A DNA stretch of 64,000 nt from PSRI01 sp041484195 (GCA_041484195.1 JBGPHC010000004.1:1-64000), one strand, 5' to 3'; counted from the stretch's first letter, positions 19,160 through 28,649 are shown. A program made the numbers and translations. The notes: generated by a model not told the origin, from the sequence alone.

Positions 19160-19356
19160 AATTTGCTTTTAAAAAATAAGGCTGGCGCAGAATCTCTTAT
19201 TTCAATCTGATAGTCCCTTAAAAGAGTGGTATTTACCTCAAATAATCGGCAAACTGTTCATGAAGGTATTTTAATCGACTGCCATTAATATTTCCCGATG
19301 CCTGACTATGATCCTGCTTATTACTATTTGACTCCGACAATGTATTCCCTACTGAT

Positions 19357-19423
19357 CAAAATTAGATTTAAGAAAAAAAAGAAACATTACAGAATTTGTC
19401 CAATGCTTTAACTATTCTATCCA
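19357..19423 (-). promoter_or_regulatory. Diverged copy of the susC-type promoter module
   Basis: Positions 19392-19423 match the operator core of the susC module at 26 of 32 positions. Read on the minus strand, a perfect -7 box TAATTTTG (19364-19357) follows at exactly the 57-bp spacing found in the two closely matching copies. This supports a real promoter for the aminotransferase gene, with a leader of roughly 190 nt. The rest of the 19160-19477 gap shows nothing else recognisable. Confidence 0.55.
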
Positions 19424-19477
19424 AAATCACAGCGATATTTTCTTAACAGCCAATTAGTTGATAAAAACAGGATAGCG

Positions 19478-20905
19478 CTAAAGCTTCCTTGTTAATATGC
19501 GTTCGATTTGTTCCAGTGATTTTCCTTTCGTTTCCGGTATCCTAAAGTATACAAATAAAAAATATATAAAGAACAACGGCACATATATTCCAAAAGTAAC
19601 AGGCAATCCGAAATGCGTTCTCATAATTGGGAAGGAAGCATTGACAAAGAAATTTGCAATCCATAGAGAAAGAGTTGCCGCAGACATTGCATTTCCCCTG
19701 ATACGATTTGGGAAAATTTCAGAAAGCACAACCCAGGAAACCGGACCTATCGTGGCAGCATACACAGCAGTAAAAATCAGCGCAAGAGTTAATATCCAAT
19801 AACCTTGTAAATGGAAGTAAAAAGCACCGGATATGGCCAAAGTATCCAACAATAGCATAGCAGCCCCGTAAAGTAATAGCTTTTTACGGCCGACTTTATC
19901 GATGGTAGCAATGGCAACCATTGTGAATACAAAAAGAATAAGGCCAATGATATTTGATTGCAGAAAAGCTGCATTTTCTGACATACCGGCCTCTTTAAAT
20001 ATTTCAGGAGCGTAGGCGGTAAATGGCCCCCCTATTTGAGAAAAAATCGCGATTCCAATTCCTGTAATTACAATATGAAAAACATTTTTGCTTAATAGAC
20101 TCTGGACATTTTCTTTAACTTCATTAGAAAAACTCATGCGTATGTCCTTTACTTCTGCCGCCGCAAAATCAAAGCCTCCAACCCTTTCAAGTACCAGCAT
20201 TGCCTCTTTTTCCCTCTTCTTCCCGATCAGCCACCGGGGGCTTTCTGACACCAGGAACAGCCCGATGAAAAAAAGAAGGGCCGGCATTGATTGCGCCGAA
20301 AACATCCATCTCCAATTATTAACTCCTGAATCTAATAATAAATAATTGGAAAAATAGGCAAGTAATACTCCAAAAGTGATGGCCAGCTGGTAATAGGAAA
20401 CGAGGCGTCCCCGATAAGGCGCCGGAGAAATTTCCGCTATATAAATCGGGCAAACAACAGATGCACATCCAATAGCAAACCCGCTTAATATCCGAAAAAA
20501 AATAAAAATAGAAAATGTTCCTGCCCAGCCAGTACCTACTCCCGTTATGGCAAATAGAAAGGCACATGCCAGCAAGGTTTTTTTTCTTCCCAGCATATCG
20601 CTTATTTTCCCTGAAATCAGTGCCCCTGCTGCTGCACCAATGCTGATGCATCCAACAGCCCAACCAACATTGAATTCATCAAGCTGAAAATGCTTACTGA
20701 AAAAATGGATGGTACCTGAAATATTTGCTATATCAAAGCCAAATAACAAGCCTCCTAAAGATGCAATTGTGCAAACGAGAAAGACATACTTGCGATTAAA
20801 CACAAAATTACCTGAAGCAGAAACGAAATTTTCAGATATTACAAGGGCCATCAATATGAATTTGGGTGAGGTTAAATAGTCTGTATAATCATTCGCGTTA
20901 TTCAA
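19478..20905 (-). CDS. MFS sugar porter
   Basis: The 475-residue protein has twelve predicted membrane segments and the sugar-porter (SP) signatures: GRKKTLL in the loop between TM2 and TM3, ISPAPYRGRL after TM4, SESPRWLIGKKRE in the central loop, DKVGRKKLL between TM8 and TM9, and PETKGKSLEQIE at the C terminus. It should carry a monosaccharide by proton symport across the inner membrane. An alternative start at MALVISENF (17 codons in) is possible. It is 45 bp downstream of the PhyH-type gene and supplies the inner-membrane step after SusC/SusD. Confidence 0.85.
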   Translation of the reverse strand: MNNANDYTDYLTSPKFILMALVISENFVSASGNFVFNRKYVFLVCTIASLGGLLFGFDIANISGTIHFFSKHFQLDEFNVGWAVGCISIGAAAGALISGKISDMLGRKKTLLACAFLFAITGVGTGWAGTFSIFIFFRILSGFAIGCASVVCPIYIAEISPAPYRGRLVSYYQLAITFGVLLAYFSNYLLLDSGVNNWRWMFSAQSMPALLFFIGLFLVSESPRWLIGKKREKEAMLVLERVGGFDFAAAEVKDIRMSFSNEVKENVQSLLSKNVFHIVITGIGIAIFSQIGGPFTAYAPEIFKEAGMSENAAFLQSNIIGLILFVFTMVAIATIDKVGRKKLLLYGAAMLLLDTLAISGAFYFHLQGYWILTLALIFTAVYAATIGPVSWVVLSEIFPNRIRGNAMSAATLSLWIANFFVNASFPIMRTHFGLPVTFGIYVPLFFIYFLFVYFRIPETKGKSLEQIERILTRKL

Positions 20906-20950
20906 TACAAGCCATCATCAAATTAAGATACCCCATTTTGAGGTTGTATT

Positions 20951-21757
20951 TTATTTCAGTGTAAGAAAATCCACGTTTTCTGTCAGGCCAATTGCATCAG
21001 AACGCAGCAAAGAATTATCGGGTACTTTTTCCAAAGGCACTAAACAGGAAGTGGATTTTTCATTATAAGGAACGTTTGACTGACGGTTATAAACTGAGAT
21101 GATGGACCAGCGTGATTTATCTGACAAGTTTGCTTCTGAACGATGCAGTATATTGCTATGAAAGAAAAGGCTATCCCCCGGCTTCAATTCTACATAAACT
21201 AATTCCATTGTTTTCAGGGCGAGGTCCACATATCGTTGAGAAGCTCCTGTTTGTTCACCCACAGTACCATGCTCCACCCGGCCCATTCTATGAGAGCCTT
21301 TTATTACCTGCAGGCAGCCATTTTCCTTTGTTGCTTCAGTAATGGCAACCATCACAGAAATCATCTCATCAGGAAACAAGAACTCATTTTTATACCAATA
21401 TCCATAATCCTGATGCCATTCCCATGCACCTCCTACTTTGGGCTCTTTCTGCATTAATTTAGAATGAAAGTGACAGACCGCGGAAGTTCCGTCCATGAGT
21501 TTATTCACAGCATTAACCATCCTCTCACTTTTAGTTAATAATCCATAAATATCATTGCCAGGAGTAAACCAAAGGGCTAGTTTTGTTTTTTTTCCTTGCT
21601 GATCGTTTAAATCAATTGAGTGTTTACTGATGGCCGTATCCTCCATGGATACGCTATAAAGCCTTGCAACTTCTTCTTTATTAAAAAAATTTGGGATGAT
21701 AAGATAGCCCTCACGTTGATAAGATGCCATCTGTTCACTGGTTAAATTGTATGACAT
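20951..21757 (-). CDS. Phytanoyl-CoA dioxygenase (PhyH) family protein
   Basis: This 268-residue protein belongs to the Fe(II)/2-oxoglutarate dioxygenases. The iron ligands are His115 and Asp117 in WHQDYG and a distal His in SNILHRSE. The oxoglutarate-binding Arg is likely in SRWSIISVYNR. The N-terminal YQREGYLIIPNFF is typical of the family. No signal peptide is seen. In sugar loci, such enzymes may hydroxylate or demethylate the substrate or an attached group. The reaction here is unknown. It lies between susD and the porter gene. Confidence 0.8.
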   Translation of the reverse strand: MSYNLTSEQMASYQREGYLIIPNFFNKEEVARLYSVSMEDTAISKHSIDLNDQQGKKTKLALWFTPGNDIYGLLTKSERMVNAVNKLMDGTSAVCHFHSKLMQKEPKVGGAWEWHQDYGYWYKNEFLFPDEMISVMVAITEATKENGCLQVIKGSHRMGRVEHGTVGEQTGASQRYVDLALKTMELVYVELKPGDSLFFHSNILHRSEANLSDKSRWSIISVYNRQSNVPYNEKSTSCLVPLEKVPDNSLLRSDAIGLTENVDFLTLK

Positions 21758-22039
21758 AATATTTTAAGAGTTTGTTATATTAGTTCAGTGAAACATCACG
21801 ATCTGCATAGTTAATTATTAATTTATTAATTCCTGTTTATTCATAATTATCAGGATGCCGGTATGTCAGTAACAGAATTCATTAAATCCTCCACCGTCCC
21901 TTGAACGCTCCAGAGCAAAATGGAGTGTAAAAATAAACCACAATCCATTAGAATAAATCCTTTTCATTAAGGGATTCAATCACAGAAAAAGTCTTGTTTA
22001 TGTTAGGCTTCATTATTATCTGGCATATATTATTTTGAG

Positions 22040-23821
22040 TTAATAGCCTGAATTTTGAATCAAATTGGGATTATTATCCAGTTCACCCTGAGGGATAGGA
22101 AATATTTCATTTTTACCCTTTACAAACATATGACCTGCCAGGTATTGTTCACGACCTTCAAAAAAGAAGCCTGGTACATGATTAATCTCATGGTCAAGAC
22201 TGGCATTTATTACATCAGCCATGTAACCAGAAGCCGGTTCACCAGCTTTATGATCCCAACGTTGAAGATCAAACCAACGGCGATTTTCCAATGCCGTTTC
22301 AATCTTCCTTTCAAAACGAACTGCATCCCGTGCAAAAGCCTGTCCGTTTGCTGAAAACTCCCCGGAATAAAGCCCTACTTTATAATTTGCGGCAGGTGTG
22401 TTTGTAAATCCCTTTAAGGGATCATTGTCATCAACATAAGTATGAACAAAGCCTGCAGGGTTTGCCGCACGGGCCCTGATTTGGTTAACATACATCTCTG
22501 CATTACTTAAACTTCCTATTTCTACCTCTACTTCAGCTGCCCATAACAAAACATCAGCATAGCGTATTAAGACTTCATTGATGGCTTTACTATAAGCTTC
22601 AGTAGCTTCAGGTTCGTGTTGCGGAGCGACAGATTTGATCATACAGTAAGGCCCTGAAACAACTTGTGAGGGAACCCAATTATTGCCCGGATGGATTCCC
22701 CAATCCAAAAAAGGAATACCTCTTCTACCCATTGTCCAGTCTATGCGGGAATCCAGGGTACCGGTTTCAGGTGTAAACGGATCGCTGGAAAGCACACCCA
22801 AATCAGATTTTATGTTATTATCGTTCCATGTATAGATTAACGGCAAGCCGGTAACTTCGTCGGTTTTGTATGAGTTGGCCAAACTTTGTGCCGGCTGAAG
22901 CCAGCCGTAGGTAGCAATAGGTCCGCCATAAGGCCCCGTGAGTCCAAATCCATTTTTGGAATTACCATTATCTCCGCCTGATCCATCGTGCACAGAACAC
23001 TGAATCGCAAATACGGATTCTGAATTATTCTTGGTTGCAGGATCGAAATTGTCAAAATATTTAGGGACCAAAGCATATGGTTTTCCATTGGCAGTTACTC
23101 CGTTGGCAATAATATCGGCAAGCAAAGGTTGCGCTTTTGTAAATTCATGCTCAAACATATACACTTTTGCTAAAAAGGATTTTGCCGCCCATTTGTTTGC
23201 TCTACCGGCATCCGGCTTGGTAGGGGTTAAATTATCTGCGGCAAATTGAAAGTCTGATTCAATCCTGGGCCATATTGATTCTTTATTGGAAACGTTATAA
23301 TTTCCATTTTCAAAGCTAACTGAATCGCTTACATAGGGCACATGTTCATATATCATTGCCAGCTGAAGATGATAATATGCCCGTAAAAATATCGCTTCGG
23401 CTTTTGCCTGCAATACCTCATCAGCCGTCATAGCCCCGGCAGGAACTTTAGCAAGTACGCGTATTACATCATTTGCACGTTGCACCCCGTAATAAAGTAC
23501 CGGCCATTTACCGGCCATTAGCCAGTTAGTGGCATCAAAGGTGAAGCATTCCATACCCAATGACGCACTTCCATAAGAACCAAAATTGGCATCATCGGTG
23601 GGTATTTCCGCAAACAAAAAGTCTGCGTTAAACAGCCATCCATTACCCATATAATTATACGCACCATTTAATAATCCATTAACTCCAGCTTTGGTAGCTA
23701 ATGTTTCTTCATTGGTGGAGCCCTGCGGCTGTTTATCCAGGAAAGTTTTTTTGCAGGCACTTATTGGCATCACAAAAATAATGGTGATGGCAATAATCAA
23801 TTTATAAGTTATTTTCTTCAC
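22040..23821 (-). CDS. susD: SusD/RagB-family outer-membrane nutrient-binding lipoprotein
   Basis: The 593-residue protein begins with a lipoprotein signal ending in ISACKK (lipobox Cys23) and DKQPQGSTNEE. Tetratricopeptide-like helices follow, with the conserved AEAIFLRAYYHLQLAMIY segment. Near the C terminus it has RFERKIETALENRRWFDLQRW, diagnostic of RagB/SusD. It caps the SusC channel and binds the glycan or glycoside at the cell surface. It follows susC by 23 bp and is co-transcribed with it. Confidence 0.95.
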   Translation of the reverse strand: MKKITYKLIIAITIIFVMPISACKKTFLDKQPQGSTNEETLATKAGVNGLLNGAYNYMGNGWLFNADFLFAEIPTDDANFGSYGSASLGMECFTFDATNWLMAGKWPVLYYGVQRANDVIRVLAKVPAGAMTADEVLQAKAEAIFLRAYYHLQLAMIYEHVPYVSDSVSFENGNYNVSNKESIWPRIESDFQFAADNLTPTKPDAGRANKWAAKSFLAKVYMFEHEFTKAQPLLADIIANGVTANGKPYALVPKYFDNFDPATKNNSESVFAIQCSVHDGSGGDNGNSKNGFGLTGPYGGPIATYGWLQPAQSLANSYKTDEVTGLPLIYTWNDNNIKSDLGVLSSDPFTPETGTLDSRIDWTMGRRGIPFLDWGIHPGNNWVPSQVVSGPYCMIKSVAPQHEPEATEAYSKAINEVLIRYADVLLWAAEVEVEIGSLSNAEMYVNQIRARAANPAGFVHTYVDDNDPLKGFTNTPAANYKVGLYSGEFSANGQAFARDAVRFERKIETALENRRWFDLQRWDHKAGEPASGYMADVINASLDHEINHVPGFFFEGREQYLAGHMFVKGKNEIFPIPQGELDNNPNLIQNSGY

Positions 23822-23844
23822 GATGTTATTTTTTATAATGTTAA

Positions 23845-26800
23845 TTAAAATGAGATATCAAGTCCCAAAATATAATTCTTAAAGTTGCCGGGATAATTGC
23901 CGAAGTCTATACCAAAATTTGAACTTGGGCCTACTAATTCAGGATCCAACCCGGAATATTTGGTAATAGTAAACAGGTTGGCTCCCTGTAGGTAGAGTCT
24001 AAATTTTTGTATCCCAAATTTTTCAAGGCTTCTGATCTTTATGTTGTATCCCAACATAAGTGATTTCAGCCTCAGGTATGAACCATTCTCAACAAAAAAT
24101 GAATTCATCGTTCCTCCTGTACTCAGGCTAGTTTGAGCTTCAATTTTCGGAATGGTTGTATTCGTATTTTGAGGGGTCCAGGCATTTAATAGATCCCTGT
24201 TTTTATTAGTTATATAAGCCCCCCAGAAATAAGTGTTTGCTTTTAGAGTATTGATTATCTTACTGCCGGAATTGCCATAAAAGAAGGCCGAAAGATCAAA
24301 ACCCTTATATTCAAGATTGAGATTTATTCCATACGTAAAATCGGGATTGGGGCTGCCGAGGAAAGTACGATCATCAGGTGTAATTTTTCCATCTCCATCT
24401 ACATCCCTGTATTTAAAACGTCCGGGAGCTGCATCTGTTTGTGCCGGAGATTTGGTAACCTCATCATCAGAATTAAACAGACCAATCACCTGGTACCCAA
24501 AAAATGAGCTTACTGCATGTCCTTCCTGGTTCCGGACCAAATTACCGATTTGTTGTTGGCTTCCGGCATCAAAAAAACCGGACCCGGGGATTTTCTTCAC
24601 CTGGTTATTATAGGTAGTAAAACTAACACCCACATTAAACTTAAGATTATGGTTAACCAGAGTTCCAAAATATTTCGCAGAAATATCAACTCCAGTATTC
24701 TGAATATCACCTATATTAATATAGGGTGGAAGGGCACCGCCAGCCGTTGAAGGCAATGGCTGAGGGAACAATAGGCCATTAATGGATTTCTTATATACAT
24801 CCAGAGAAAGGCTAAATTTATTCAAAATAGTAGCATCAAAGCCTACATTAGAAATCACGTCTTCCTCCCAGCCTGTAGAGGGATTCCCAATACTTGCCTG
24901 GTAAAAGCCCTGCTGCACACTATTGCCGGATCCGGTAATATCATATCCACTGTAAAATCCACTAGCGAATAAGGTAAAACTGTTCGAAGGGCTAATATTG
25001 TTTTGTGAACCAAGCGTTCCATAGCTACCCCTGATCTTAAAGTCATTCAGCCAGGTCAGGTTTTTCATAAACTTCTCATTGCTTACCCGCCATCCCGCAG
25101 AGTAGGAGGGGAAAGTACCATATCTTTTGTTAGCACCAAATACGGAAGATCCATCCCGGCGAACGGTAACTCCTATAAGGTATTTATCATTGTAGCTGTA
25201 ATCCAACCGGCTAAAAAGGGAGAATAAAGTATTTGAATATGCATTACTATAATTGGTGACGCCCATGGTCCCGTTATTCAGTACTAGGTAGTCAGGATTT
25301 GTCGCGAAAAGGCTTTTGGAACTGCCCCCTATATTCCTTCCATAGTTTTTTATTGCCTCCGAGCCCGCTAATATCTTTACATTATGTTTGCCAATCTGGT
25401 TACTGTAAACTAAGGAATTAGTCCACGTCCAATTGCTGCCATAACCTGAACTTTCGCTATAACTATTCGGCTGTGTATAATAATTCGGTTCCCAATATTG
25501 ATTAGGAGAAAAAACCTGGTTATAACTATTATGTATAGTGCCTCCAAAGCTGGTTCGGGCTGTAAAATGATGTAAAAAATCAACCTCTGCATATGCATTC
25601 CCAACTACATCCCAGGTATTATGCTTGTCATCTTTTTGGCTTGTTTGCCTGGCCAGCGGGTTCGAACTGATACCTGCTTCTGCCGGGGCGCCAACTGTTG
25701 AACCAAAATTTCCCATAATATCATGTACTGGTATTATAGGCAACATCTGGTACAGTTCGTATATTGGATCATAATCTCCATGCGCGTTATTAAACCCGGT
25801 ACCATTTCCATAAATAATAGCCACATTTTCTCCGATCCGAATATTTCCGGGCAACTTGAGCTGAGTGTTTATACGTGCCGTATATCTCTTTAAAAAGCTT
25901 TCAATTATTGTACCCTGTTGATTCAAATACCCAAATGAAACCAGATAATTGGATTTATCCGTGCCGCCGCTGGCAGCAATGTTATGACTGGTCATGATAG
26001 CCGGCTTAAAAAATTCATGAAACCAGTCTGTGCCAACTTTATTTACCTTTTGTATAATATAATCGGTTGTGGGATTTATAGGATCTAAAACATACTTTGA
26101 AGGATCAACCGCCGGATCCCCTTCATTTGCGAAACCTCTGGCACCTGCACCTCCATAAAGATAATCAGGGAGTGCACCTGCAAATAAGGCTGTGTTTGGG
26201 AACGCGATTTTATACATACTGGCATATTCCGCAGAGTTTAACGTGTTTAATGGATTACCGGAAGTTGGAACCTGGTTACCTACATAGCCGTGGTAAGAAA
26301 GGACTGGCGCACCTGATTTCCCCTTTTTAGTGGTAACTATAATTACGCCATTAGAACCACGAACTCCATAAATAGCCGCAGCACCGGCATCTTTTAACAC
26401 CTGGATGGATTCAACATCGTCTGTACTAATATTATTCAGGTCCGACTCTACTCCATCTACTAAAACCAATGGCTGAGTATTTCCAAACGAAGTTACTCCG
26501 CGTACTAAAATCATACTTTGCCCGCCAGGAACTCCGGAACTGATTACGTTAACACCCGAAGCCTGTCCCTGAAGTGCCTGCATGGCAGAGCCGGCAGGAA
26601 TTGATTTCATAGCTTTCATATCCACAACAGCAACTGAACCAGTAATATCCTTTTTTTGCTGACTGGAATAGCCCGTAACTACCACTTCATTCAATTTCAA
26701 TTTATCGGTAATCAACACTATATTAATTGTGCTGAGGTTACTAACATCAACATCCTGGCTTAGATAACCTATGGACGAAATCGTCAAGGTGGCCTTTCCT

Positions 26801-27027
26801 GCGCGTAAATTCAGGCTGAAATTTCCTGACGCATTTGTGATTGTACCGATAGTGATGTCACCCTTTACGAAGACGCTAACACCAGATAACGCAGTTCCTG
26901 TTTCATCCCTTATGGTACCTGTTATAGTTTTCTGACCTATGGCGCCAAAAGAAAATGTAAGAAAAGCAAACAGAAAAATAAGGAATTCCTTTTTCTGCAA
27001 AAGCTTTGTAAACAAAGTAGATCTCAT
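23845..27027 (-). CDS. susC: SusC/RagA-family TonB-linked outer-membrane transporter
   Basis: The 1,060-residue protein has a signal peptide, then a carboxypeptidase-D-regulatory-like domain (ITGTIRDETGTALSGV). A TonB plug contains VVVTGYSSQQKKDITG and the highly conserved LVLVDGVE and AAIYGVRGSNGVIIVTTKKG. A 22-strand barrel follows, ending with an aromatic residue (LGLDISF). It lacks an N-terminal sigma-regulator extension, so control by an anti-sigma factor is unlikely. Regulation is more likely through the palindromic operators just upstream. It is the first gene of the minus-strand uptake operon. Confidence 0.95.
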   Translation of the reverse strand: MRSTLFTKLLQKKEFLIFLFAFLTFSFGAIGQKTITGTIRDETGTALSGVSVFVKGDITIGTITNASGNFSLNLRAGKATLTISSIGYLSQDVDVSNLSTINIVLITDKLKLNEVVVTGYSSQQKKDITGSVAVVDMKAMKSIPAGSAMQALQGQASGVNVISSGVPGGQSMILVRGVTSFGNTQPLVLVDGVESDLNNISTDDVESIQVLKDAGAAAIYGVRGSNGVIIVTTKKGKSGAPVLSYHGYVGNQVPTSGNPLNTLNSAEYASMYKIAFPNTALFAGALPDYLYGGAGARGFANEGDPAVDPSKYVLDPINPTTDYIIQKVNKVGTDWFHEFFKPAIMTSHNIAASGGTDKSNYLVSFGYLNQQGTIIESFLKRYTARINTQLKLPGNIRIGENVAIIYGNGTGFNNAHGDYDPIYELYQMLPIIPVHDIMGNFGSTVGAPAEAGISSNPLARQTSQKDDKHNTWDVVGNAYAEVDFLHHFTARTSFGGTIHNSYNQVFSPNQYWEPNYYTQPNSYSESSGYGSNWTWTNSLVYSNQIGKHNVKILAGSEAIKNYGRNIGGSSKSLFATNPDYLVLNNGTMGVTNYSNAYSNTLFSLFSRLDYSYNDKYLIGVTVRRDGSSVFGANKRYGTFPSYSAGWRVSNEKFMKNLTWLNDFKIRGSYGTLGSQNNISPSNSFTLFASGFYSGYDITGSGNSVQQGFYQASIGNPSTGWEEDVISNVGFDATILNKFSLSLDVYKKSINGLLFPQPLPSTAGGALPPYINIGDIQNTGVDISAKYFGTLVNHNLKFNVGVSFTTYNNQVKKIPGSGFFDAGSQQQIGNLVRNQEGHAVSSFFGYQVIGLFNSDDEVTKSPAQTDAAPGRFKYRDVDGDGKITPDDRTFLGSPNPDFTYGINLNLEYKGFDLSAFFYGNSGSKIINTLKANTYFWGAYITNKNRDLLNAWTPQNTNTTIPKIEAQTSLSTGGTMNSFFVENGSYLRLKSLMLGYNIKIRSLEKFGIQKFRLYLQGANLFTITKYSGLDPELVGPSSNFGIDFGNYPGNFKNYILGLDISF

Positions 27028-27122
27028 AAACTTAATTTAGTTTGGTTTGAATTTAATTATCTAATTCTAACAGACAGATTATGACCTTTCCCTTATTACA
27101 CCAAAGAATCGAATGATTGAAA

Positions 27123-27208
27123 CCAAATGTAGATTCTTAAAACAAGAAAAGTTTAACATAATTTATTCAATGGTTAAACTATTTTATCCAACTAAGGGAT
27201 AAAAAACC
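27123..27208 (-). promoter_or_regulatory. susC promoter/operator module (copy 2)
   Basis: This is the inverted near-identical copy of 4013-4098. On the minus strand it reads the same two palindromes (27182-27204 and 27151-27179) followed by the -7 box TACATTTG (27131-27124). Transcription would start near 27119, giving a ~90-nt leader before susC. The palindromes lie ~20-75 bp upstream of the -7 box, where an activator or repressor could act. Confidence 0.7.
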
Positions 27209-27428
27209 TGGTAACGAAATATCATTTTTTGAACTTGCTATTTTGACACCATATTGATTGGAAATAGCCTTTATTTCCATCAGTGTATTTAAGGAGTTTA
27301 TTTCTGGCGTATTGAATTCTTTACTTTGCACATGGGAGCATCTTTATTGACAAAAAATGGCATCGCTCTTTGTTTCATTACGACACAAATTTGACACACA
27401 CTTTCTATAAATAATTTTAGCCCAGGAT

Positions 27429-27582
27429 GAAGGGCTTTGAGTAAGACCACTCATTTGGATCAGCGTAGCTAATCCAGCTTTCAATCTCACTTGCAAGAGG
27501 ACCCAAATAAAATTGCCCACGAAGCGGAGCGACGAAGGGCTTTGAGCAAGACCACCCCTTTGGATCAGCGCAGCTAATGCAG
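27429..27582. repeat. Two tandem copies of a dispersed ~49-bp repeat
   Basis: Copies at 27429-27477 and 27534-27582 share GAAGGGCTTTGAG, then AAGACCAC, TTTGGATCAGCG and AGCTAAT, with few mismatches. Related copies lie at 58955-59012, 60520-60580 and 60671-60735. The GGATCAGC...GCTAATCC part can form a short hairpin. The tandem copies are translatable on the minus strand, but no start, domain or operon supports a protein. The rest of the 27209-27721 gap holds only the hairpin listed next. Confidence 0.65.
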
Positions 27583-27592
27583 TCCCGGGCAC

Positions 27593-27640
27593 AAAAAACC
27601 CCTTGAAAATGGATTATTTAGAAGGAGTTTTTTATTTCTC
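27593..27640 (+). terminator. Hairpin with T-rich tail next to the dispersed repeat
   Basis: An inverted repeat with a 12-bp arm (27593-27604 with 27622-27633, one mismatch) is followed by TATTT on the + strand. The left arm is AAAAAACCCCTT. The structure looks like a rho-independent terminator, but no + strand gene ends nearby. It follows the repeat in the same way as the hairpin at 59010-59046, so it may belong to the repeat unit. Confidence 0.4.
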
Positions 27641-27721
27641 GTAATTCAATTTTTCTTTATACCCAGGGACCAATTTTACAGTATTGACAGAGAATTGGAG
27701 AAAAGCAGGAAATCTGAAATT

Positions 27722-28084
27722 TTATTTTTTATTTTCTTTCTTGCCAGTAATATTATCCCACAAATCCTGCGCTTTTTCTTTTAACTCGTCTATTTTTTCT
27801 CCTGCTTCCTCTTTTAATTTACCAGATTTCAAATCATCCAAAACCTCTCCTGCCTTTTTCTTTAATTCGTCAGATAGTTGAATGCCCTTGTCTTTTAGTT
27901 CCGAAAGTTTTTCACCCGCTTCCTCCTGCAGTCTGCCTGATTTAACCTGATCCCATACTTCACCTGCCTTTTGTTTTACTTCGTCTGCCACCTTACCGGC
28001 TTGATCCTTCAGGTCGCTCAATTTTTGAACAGCTTGTTCTTTAAGTTCATTGGCCTTATCGGCCATGGATTGATTTTCCGCCAT
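27722..28084 (-). CDS. LEA-like/apolipoprotein-like amphipathic repeat protein
   Basis: This 120-residue protein is almost entirely charged amphipathic helix. It contains two ~34-residue repeats, recognisable as KAGEVWDQVKSGRLQEEAGE and KAGEVLDDLKSGKLKEEAGE, each followed by a KLSELKDK / KIDELKEK segment. There is no signal peptide or cysteine. The composition and 11-residue periodicity resemble LEA group 3 and similar desiccation/stress proteins. A cytoplasmic protective role is inferred. It stands alone at the edge of the stress island. I see no FNR-like box pair in front of it. Confidence 0.7.
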   Translation of the reverse strand: MAENQSMADKANELKEQAVQKLSDLKDQAGKVADEVKQKAGEVWDQVKSGRLQEEAGEKLSELKDKGIQLSDELKKKAGEVLDDLKSGKLKEEAGEKIDELKEKAQDLWDNITGKKENKK

Positions 28085-28214
28085 AAAATAATAATTTAAA
28101 GATTAGCAATATTTGAATGTACATGAATTTACAATCAGATGGGCGGCAATTGCTGCCATTAACAATAGAATTGGCTGAATTGAAATACCCCAGGGCATTT
28201 TTGAGATTACAATC

Positions 28215-28649
28215 TTATCTAAGCCGCTCTGCCTTAAACTTTGCCAATGGAGCCATCTTCGCCCTGATCAGTTGGAGTGTATCGCCGGTGAGATAATAGC
28301 TGTCTGCAGTTGACAGTACATTGAGGAATTGTTTCTCCATTTCCATATCCACACAAGCCATTTGAGTATTGACCATTTTTTAAAAAGCGATACGATTCGC
28401 TTCCTTTAGTTCATAACTGCCGGTGAATGTATTACAGCCAGCATTGCCCTGGATCCTGTTGTCTTCATTTTTCAGGATCATGTGCATTTCTTTGTTACTC
28501 TCCATTGTCGGAACTGGCTTCCCCATGAGCTCGGTAAGCTTCCAATAGGTTTCTTTTAATCCTGGATTGGATCCAGAAGTATTTTTTGAACTGTGGCAAG
28601 CTGCCATAGCGAAGCTAATTGTGATTAAATACAAACTAAATTTTTTCAT
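28215..28649 (-). pseudogene. META-domain (HslJ-like) lipoprotein gene with in-frame stop
   Basis: The first part (28380-28649, 89 codons) encodes a lipoprotein signal (MAACHSS) and the first half of a META domain with YWKLTELMGK and GNAGCNTFTGSY. A TAA stop at 28382-28380 interrupts it. The same frame then continues for 54 codons with the missing half: NTQMACVDMEMEKQFL and KAERLR before its own TAA at 28217-28215. Because the frame is unchanged, this is a nonsense mutation (possibly CAA to TAA beside a T5A6 run) rather than a shift. A sequencing error in the homopolymer would shift the frame and cannot explain it simply. HslJ-type proteins are outer-membrane stress proteins. Confidence 0.75.

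Noticed and set aside
27429..27582. CRISPR-like array
   Set aside because: Only two tandem units with a single 56-bp spacer and no cas genes.
27344..27592. 82-codon minus-strand frame over the tandem repeats
   Set aside because: The peptide merely reflects the 49-bp DNA repeat; no start context, homologue or operon.
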